From: UBA668 sp052034175
Lineage (GTDB): Bacteria; Actinomycetota; Acidimicrobiia; Acidimicrobiales; Ilumatobacteraceae
Assembly: GCA_052034175.1 (NCBI GenBank)
Contig: JBPOIX010000198.1
Coordinates: 1-27,807 of the forward strand
Direction: 5' to 3'
Length of the DNA: 27,807 nt
Positions 23,883 to 27,807 of the stretch are shown here, one piece after another. The notes under the pieces were generated by a model. It had not been told where the DNA came from and did no database searches. It was given only the letters and a program-made list of their open reading frames with translations. The position numbers were made by a program, and so were the translations under genes. Positions within the stretch are counted from its first letter, which is position 1, and each line of letters opens with the position of its first letter.

Positions 23883-24746
23883 GTGATGTTCGCCGCCGCG
23901 TCCTACCCGGACCCGTGGCGTTTTGTGCCCAACCCCGAGGTCTACCTGCTGGTGGCCTTCCTCATCGGCGCGTACGTGTACCTCGTGCGGGTGCTCCAAC
24001 CGAGTGCGGTGGCCGCCGGTGCCGCACCGGTCAGCCGGCGCCAGTGGGGGGCGTTCGCCGCGGCGATGGTGGTGCTGTTCTTCGCCGGAACCTGGCCACT
24101 GCACCAGGTCGGTGAGGACTACCTGTACTTCATGCACATGGTGCAGCACCTGTTGCTGAGCATGGTGCTGCCACCGCTGATCTGGATGGCCACACCCGCT
24201 TGGCTGCTCCGTGTGCTGATCGGCCAGGGGCGCCTGTTGCGGGTGGTGCGCTTCATGTCCAAGCCCGTCGCCGCCGCCGCCGGGTACAACGTGATGGTGG
24301 CCGTCCTGCACATCCCCGGGGTGGTGAACGCCTCCACCACCAACGGGACGTTGCACTTCGGCCTGCACCTGCTGGTGGTGCTGAGCTCGGTGGTGCTGTG
24401 GTTCCCGGTGATCGGGCCGCTGCCGGAGATGCAGCTCGGCTACGGCGCCAAGATGGTGTACCTGTTCCTCTCCAGCGTCATCTCCACGGTGCCGGCGATG
24501 TGGATGGCCATGGCCGACGGGGTGGTCTACGACCACTACGGCGACCAGCCCGTGCGCGTGTGGGGAATGTCCGCGATGGAGGACCAGCAGATCGCCGGGA
24601 TCATCATGAAGACCGGTGGCGGCCTCTACCTGTGGGCCGTGATCCTGACGATGTTCGTCCGCCGCTTCAGCCGCGAGCAGAAGGCCGGTGGCGCTGCTCC
24701 AGCGGCCACGGCGGCGCCGTCGGCCTCGCCGGCGCGGGTGGGCTGA
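23883..24746 (+). CDS. ctaG: caa3-type oxidase assembly factor CtaG
   Basis: This 287-residue protein has about seven TMs and matches the Caa3_CtaG family: AASYPDPWRFVPNPEVYLLVAFLIGAYVYLVRVL, FFAGTWPLHQVGEDYLYFMHMVQHLLLSMVLPPLIWMATP, FGLHLLVVLSSVVLWFPVIGPLP and MYLFLSSVISTVPAMWMAMAD-like segments. The His of MHMVQHLL are the likely copper-site residues. CtaG is needed for CuB insertion into caa3 oxidases of Gram-positive bacteria and is unrelated to Cox11-type CtaG. GTG 23883 and ATG 23886 are both possible starts. It ends in a convergent arrangement with the ABC permease, 15 bp away. Confidence 0.92.
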   Translation: MMFAAASYPDPWRFVPNPEVYLLVAFLIGAYVYLVRVLQPSAVAAGAAPVSRRQWGAFAAAMVVLFFAGTWPLHQVGEDYLYFMHMVQHLLLSMVLPPLIWMATPAWLLRVLIGQGRLLRVVRFMSKPVAAAAGYNVMVAVLHIPGVVNASTTNGTLHFGLHLLVVLSSVVLWFPVIGPLPEMQLGYGAKMVYLFLSSVISTVPAMWMAMADGVVYDHYGDQPVRVWGMSAMEDQQIAGIIMKTGGGLYLWAVILTMFVRRFSREQKAGGAAPAATAAPSASPARVG

Positions 24747-24768
24747 CCCGCCTGCGGGCGCTCAGGCG
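24734..24768. terminator. Paired hairpins between convergent ctaG and ABC-2 permease genes
   Basis: GCGGGT (24734-24739) pairs with ACCCGC (24746-24751), and CGCCTG (24749-24754) with CAGGCG (24763-24768). The two overlap, so they are mutually exclusive. They span both stop codons of the convergent genes. No T-tract is present. Confidence 0.35.
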
Positions 24769-25490
24769 TCCCAGCGGAACAGCCACGCGGCCAGCAACGG
24801 CGTGGCCGTGGCCCAGGCGCCGAGCACGGCCCAGCTGGCGCCGGGGCGGGTGCCGGCACCTGCCAGCGCCTCGCGCAGCACATCGGCCAATGCGCCGCTG
24901 GGCAGCAGGTGGGCAACCGTGCGCAGCGCACCGGGCAGCTCGCCGAACGGGATGACCATGCCACCGAGCAGGAGCAGCACGAGGTACAGCCCGTTCTGTG
25001 CGGCGAGGTTGATCTCGCCGCGCAACCGCCCGGCCAGCGTGAGGCCGATGCCGGCGAAGGCCAGCGTGCCGAGCACGACGGCACCGACCGCGGCCAGCCA
25101 GTTCGGTGACGCCGGCGACCAGCCAAGGGCGTACGCCACGGGCACGAGCACGGCGAACTGCAGCAGTTCGACGGCGGCGACCGTGGCGATCTTCGCCGCG
25201 ATGAGGCGCGGGCGACCCAGCGGCGTGGTGCCGAGCCGCTTGAGCACGTGGTAGCTGCGCTCGAAGCCGGTGCCGATACCGAGCGACACCATCGCCGTGC
25301 TCATCACGGCGAGTGCCAGGATCCCGGGGGCCAGGAAGTCCACGGGGTCGTCCGTGCCGGTGGGCAGCACGTCCACCAGGCTGAAGAACACCAGCAGCAG
25401 CACCGGGATGCCGAGGGTGAGCAGGAGTTGCTCACCGTTGCGCAGGTTGAGGCGCAGTTCGGCGCGTAGCTGAGCGAGCAGCGGCTTCAC
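24762..25490 (-). CDS. ABC-2 type transporter permease
   Basis: This 242-residue protein has six predicted TMs. It starts with a cytoplasmic helix (KPLLAQLRAELRLNLRNGEQLLLTLGIPVLLLVFFSLV), followed by DFLAPGILALAVMSTAMVSLGIGTGFERSYHVLKRLGTTPL, a typical ABC-2 permease block in which the LKRLGTTPL loop contacts the ATPase. The ending is LPSGALADVLREAL and a last TM. Substrates of this family include drugs, lipids and polysaccharides; none can be assigned here. GTG 25490 overlaps the ATPase stop (GTGA), so the two proteins are coupled. Confidence 0.9.
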   Translation of the reverse strand: MKPLLAQLRAELRLNLRNGEQLLLTLGIPVLLLVFFSLVDVLPTGTDDPVDFLAPGILALAVMSTAMVSLGIGTGFERSYHVLKRLGTTPLGRPRLIAAKIATVAAVELLQFAVLVPVAYALGWSPASPNWLAAVGAVVLGTLAFAGIGLTLAGRLRGEINLAAQNGLYLVLLLLGGMVIPFGELPGALRTVAHLLPSGALADVLREALAGAGTRPGASWAVLGAWATATPLLAAWLFRWDA

Positions 25491-26470
25491 GACTGCCCCT
25501 CCGGACGCTTGACGCGCTCCGCCTGATTGGTGCGCTCCTCCTGATTGGTGCGTTCAGCCTGATCGTTGCGTTCGGTGCGTTCCGCGGTCAGCCGGCGGAA
25601 CACGTCCTCCAGCCGTTGCGCCCCGGCCCGCAGGTCGGTGAGGCCATGGCCCTGGTCGGCCAGCCATCCCGTCAGTTGGGCCATCAGCTTGGGCAGCGGC
25701 GGGGCGTCGATGACGTACTCGTCGGCCCCGAGGCGGCTGGCCACCACACCGGTGGCCCGGGCCAGCGCGTGCACGTCCAGGTCGGGGCTGCTGCGGAAGC
25801 GGATCTCGTCGTGCCCGCGACGCAGGTCGGCCAGCGTGCCGTCGGCGATCACCTGGCCGCCGTCGAAGATGACCACCCGATCCGCCAGCCGCTCCGCTTC
25901 GTCCAGTTCGTGGGTCGCGAGCACCACGGCGCAGCCATCCGCGGCCAGGGAGCGGATGATGCCGCGGATGGTGTCCCGCCCGTTGACGTCCACCCCGGCG
26001 GTGGGCTCGTCGAGAAAGGCGACCTCGGGTTTGGCCGCCAGGGCCAACGCCAGCGACAGCCGCTGCTTCTCGCCGCCGGACAGCCGACGCCAGGTGCCCT
26101 TGGCCCGCGCGGTGAGCCCCACCTGCTCCACCAGGGCCTCGGCGTCCGCGCCCTTGCCGTAGAGCGCGCAGTAGTGGCGCACGGTCTCCAGCACGCGCGC
26201 TGCGGGGTACACGCCGCCCTCCTGCAGCATCACGCCGATGCGCTCGCTGAGGCGACGTTGCTCCTTCGCGGGGTCCATCCCCAGCACCTGCACGGTGCCG
26301 GCGGCCGCACGGCGATAGCCCTCGCACACCTCGATCGTGCTCGTCTTGCCGGCCCCGTTCGGCCCGAGCACAGCGGTGACGTCGCCGGCGGCGGCGGTGA
26401 ACGACACGCCCTGTACCGCGGTGAGCGCGCCGTAGCGCACCGTGAGGTCCGTCACTTCCACCGCTGCCAC
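25487..26470 (-). CDS. ABC-2 system ATP-binding protein
   Basis: This 327-residue ATPase of the drug/antibiotic-exporter (CcmA/DrrA-like) type has Walker A GPNGAGKTST (~35-44), Q-loop VMLQEGGVYPAARVLE, signature LSGGEKQRLSLALAL (~135-149), Walker B VAFLDEPTAGVD and switch His in VLATHELDEAERLADRV. A C-terminal accessory domain (~225-300) ends LEDVFRRLTAERTE. The last ~28 residues are a polar hexapeptide repeat (ERTNQA/ERTNQE). The frame is open far upstream, but GTG 26470 begins the conserved EVTDLTVRYG strand and has TAAGGT 8 nt upstream; the longer reading runs antisense through serS. It works with the downstream permease. Confidence 0.92.
   Translation of the reverse strand: MAAVEVTDLTVRYGALTAVQGVSFTAAAGDVTAVLGPNGAGKTSTIEVCEGYRRAAAGTVQVLGMDPAKEQRRLSERIGVMLQEGGVYPAARVLETVRHYCALYGKGADAEALVEQVGLTARAKGTWRRLSGGEKQRLSLALALAAKPEVAFLDEPTAGVDVNGRDTIRGIIRSLAADGCAVVLATHELDEAERLADRVVIFDGGQVIADGTLADLRRGHDEIRFRSSPDLDVHALARATGVVASRLGADEYVIDAPPLPKLMAQLTGWLADQGHGLTDLRAGAQRLEDVFRRLTAERTERNDQAERTNQEERTNQAERVKRPEGQS
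25514..25573. repeat. 18-bp imperfect tandem repeat at the 3' end of the ABC ATPase
   Basis: Three 18-bp units (25514-25531, 25532-25549, 25550-25567) of the form GCGCTCCGCCTGATTGGT, plus a partial fourth (25568-25573). Units 1 and 2 differ at one base. In frame on the minus strand they encode ERTNQ-type hexapeptides, so copy number can change without a frameshift. Confidence 0.75.
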
Positions 26471-26478
26471 AGGCGACG

Positions 26479-26484
26479 ACCTTA
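26479..26484 (-). promoter_or_regulatory. Predicted -10 TAAGGT for the ABC-2 ATPase gene
   Basis: On the minus strand TAAGGT is followed by 8 nt and the GTG at 26470, matching the leaderless pattern seen at several other starts. The gap to the divergent serS is only 57 bp. Confidence 0.4.
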
Positions 26485-26514
26485 TCGGCCGGGGCGCGGC
26501 CGCACCTGCCGCAC

Positions 26515-26520
26515 TAGCCT
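26515..26520 (+). promoter_or_regulatory. Predicted -10 TAGCCT for serS (leaderless)
   Basis: TAGCCT ends 7 nt before the serS GTG at 26528, matching TANNNT. No T-box or other leader can fit in this short gap. Confidence 0.5.
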
Positions 26521-26527
26521 CGGGGGT

Positions 26528-27807
26528 GTGATCGACGTCCGACTGCTCCGCACCGACCCGGAGGGCACCCGCGCCGCGCTGGCACGGCGGGGCAAGCCCG
26601 ACCTGCTCGTCCAGCTGGCGGAGGCGACCTCCCTGGACAGCCGGTTGAGGGAGATCCAGACCCAGCGGGACACCATCCGCGCCGAGGTCAACGAGCTCTC
26701 CAAGCAGGTCGGCCAGGCCCGGCGCGACGGCAACAGCGAACTGGCGGAGGAACTGCAGGCGCGCAGCCGCGCTGCCGGTGAGCAGGAGAAGATGTTGGCC
26801 GCCGAGGCCGAGGCGGATGCCGCGGCGCTGCGCGACCTGTTGCTGCGCATCCCGAACCTTCCCCACCCGGAGGCCCCGGATGGTGCCGACGACCACGACA
26901 ATCCGGTCGTCAAGGGCCCGTTCCTGCCGGCGGACGGCTTCCCCGAGCACCAGCGCGTGCCCCACTGGGAGACCGCCACGGCGCTCGGCATCCTGGACAA
27001 CGAGCGCGCCACCAAGATCAGCGGCGCGATGTTCACCATGCAGCGCGGCCCGGGCGCCCAACTGTCGCGGGCGTTGTGCCAGTACGCGCTGGACCGCAAC
27101 AGCGACGCCTTCGAGGAGATCCGCCCGCCGTCGCTGGTCACCACCGCCACCCTCACCGCCACGGGGCAGCTGCCGAAGTTCGCCGACGACGCCTACTCGA
27201 TCGATCGCGACGACCTGTGGTGCATCCCCACCGCCGAGGTGCCGCTGACCTCGATCTATTCGGGCGAGACGCTGGACGCGGCACAGCTTCCCATCCGGAT
27301 GATGGCCTACACCCCGTGCTACCGCCGCGAGGCAGGCTCGGCCGGGCGGGACACGCGCGGCATGCTGCGCGCCCACGAGTTCGACAAGGTGGAGATCCTT
27401 GCCGTCACCACGCCCGAGCAAGGGCCGGCGATGCTGCTGGAGCTGCGCGACCGGGCGGAGGCGCTGATCAGCGGGCTCGGCCTGCCGTACCGGATCATCG
27501 AGATCTGCACCGGTGACATGGGGCAGAGCCACCACCGCAGCTTCGACATCGAGGTCTACGCGCCCGGGTGCGACAACTGGCTGGAGGTCAGCTCGGTCAG
27601 CTGGTTCAGCGACTACCTGGCCCGCCGCGGCGAGAGTCGCTTCCGCACCCCGGGGGAGAAGGGCACCACGGTTGCGAACACGCTCAACGGTTCGGCGCTC
27701 GCCGTGCCGCGCGTGTGGGCAGCGATCGTGGAGAACTACCGCCAGGCCGATGGCTCGGTCGCGATCCCCGAGGTACTGCACCGCTACATGCGTGGCCAGA
27801 CGGTGAT
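26528..27807 (+). CDS. serS: Seryl-tRNA synthetase, 3' end cut by the window
   Basis: About 426 codons are visible from GTG 26528, with no stop before the window ends. The N-terminus IDVRLLRTDPEG leads into the long antiparallel coiled-coil arm (~residues 27-100: LDSRLREIQTQRDTIRAEVN; KQVGQARRDG; AEAEADAAALRDLLLRIPNLPH) that grips tRNA-Ser. The class II catalytic core follows: motif 1 region (GPGAQLSRALCQYALD), IPTAEVPLTS, motif 2 MAYTPCYRREAGSAGRDTRGM with RAHEFDKVE, TGDMGQSHHRSFDIEVY, VSSVSWFSDYLARR and motif 3 NTLNGSALAVPRVWAAIVENYR. Family length is near 420-430, so only a few residues should be missing. The gene is divergent from the ABC-2 ATPase. Confidence 0.95.
   Translation, partial: MIDVRLLRTDPEGTRAALARRGKPDLLVQLAEATSLDSRLREIQTQRDTIRAEVNELSKQVGQARRDGNSELAEELQARSRAAGEQEKMLAAEAEADAAALRDLLLRIPNLPHPEAPDGADDHDNPVVKGPFLPADGFPEHQRVPHWETATALGILDNERATKISGAMFTMQRGPGAQLSRALCQYALDRNSDAFEEIRPPSLVTTATLTATGQLPKFADDAYSIDRDDLWCIPTAEVPLTSIYSGETLDAAQLPIRMMAYTPCYRREAGSAGRDTRGMLRAHEFDKVEILAVTTPEQGPAMLLELRDRAEALISGLGLPYRIIEICTGDMGQSHHRSFDIEVYAPGCDNWLEVSSVSWFSDYLARRGESRFRTPGEKGTTVANTLNGSALAVPRVWAAIVENYRQADGSVAIPEVLHRYMRGQTV

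Noticed and set aside
26471..27781. 437-codon N-terminal extension of the ABC-2 ATPase on the minus strand
   Set aside because: It lies entirely opposite serS, which has unmistakable class II synthetase motifs. The ATPase fold begins at GTG 26470.

Overview
The window is a high-GC actinobacterial chromosome segment. The class is most plausibly Acidimicrobiia or a close relative, an inference resting on three things: an F420-type luciferase-like oxidoreductase, an AbiEi/DUF559 protein, and a caa3-type oxidase beside an actinobacterial-type subunit IV. GTG and TTG starts, short intergenic gaps and start-stop overlaps are common. No rRNA, tRNA or CRISPR array was seen, and no gene-free stretch exceeds 300 bases. 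The first ~180 bases are almost pure G/C homopolymer runs and may be unreliable sequence.

Layout, left part (1-8.1 kb): a membrane-anchored acidic low-complexity protein; an F420-dependent LLM oxidoreductase; an AbiEi/DUF559 nuclease-like gene bracketed by two related 59-bp elements in inverted orientation; an ABC exporter of two FtsX/MacB-type permeases plus an ATPase; a two-TM protein of the family often misnamed LigA; then, on the minus strand, SURF1 and ClpS.

The centre (8.2-24.7 kb) is a large aerobic respiration island. It begins with heme O synthase (ctaB). Next comes an unusual module of oxidase-like membrane proteins: a full-length subunit I homologue that has lost all six heme/copper histidines, a degenerate subunit III, and a subunit IV-like protein ending in a cupredoxin-like domain without copper ligands. 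A PCuAC copper chaperone follows. After that lies a genuine A2-type (YSHP motif) heme-copper oxidase with subunits II, I, IV and III, a cupredoxin-SCO1 fusion, a small membrane protein and a membrane-anchored cytochrome c. A ResA/TlpA-like thioredoxin reads divergently from a second, A1-type (GHPEVY) caa3 oxidase: ctaC with fused cytochrome c, ctaD, ctaE, subunit IV and ctaG. The right end holds an ABC-2 permease/ATPase pair (minus strand) and the start of serS (plus strand, cut by the window end).

The parts fit together as follows: ctaB makes heme; SURF1, SCO1, PCuAC, CtaG and the thioredoxin mature the centres; the cytochrome c proteins deliver electrons; two terminal oxidases of different proton-channel types reduce O2. 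GGGAC-N4-GTCCC-like palindromes, resembling the DosR/DevR box, lie in front of the A2 oxidase, the cytochrome c pair and the ResA/caa3 divergent region, which suggests a shared redox or oxygen-responsive regulator. Many starts have a TANNNT hexamer only 6-8 nt upstream, which implies leaderless mRNAs. The most novel-looking objects are the ligand-less oxidase-like module and the repeat-bracketed nuclease-like gene.
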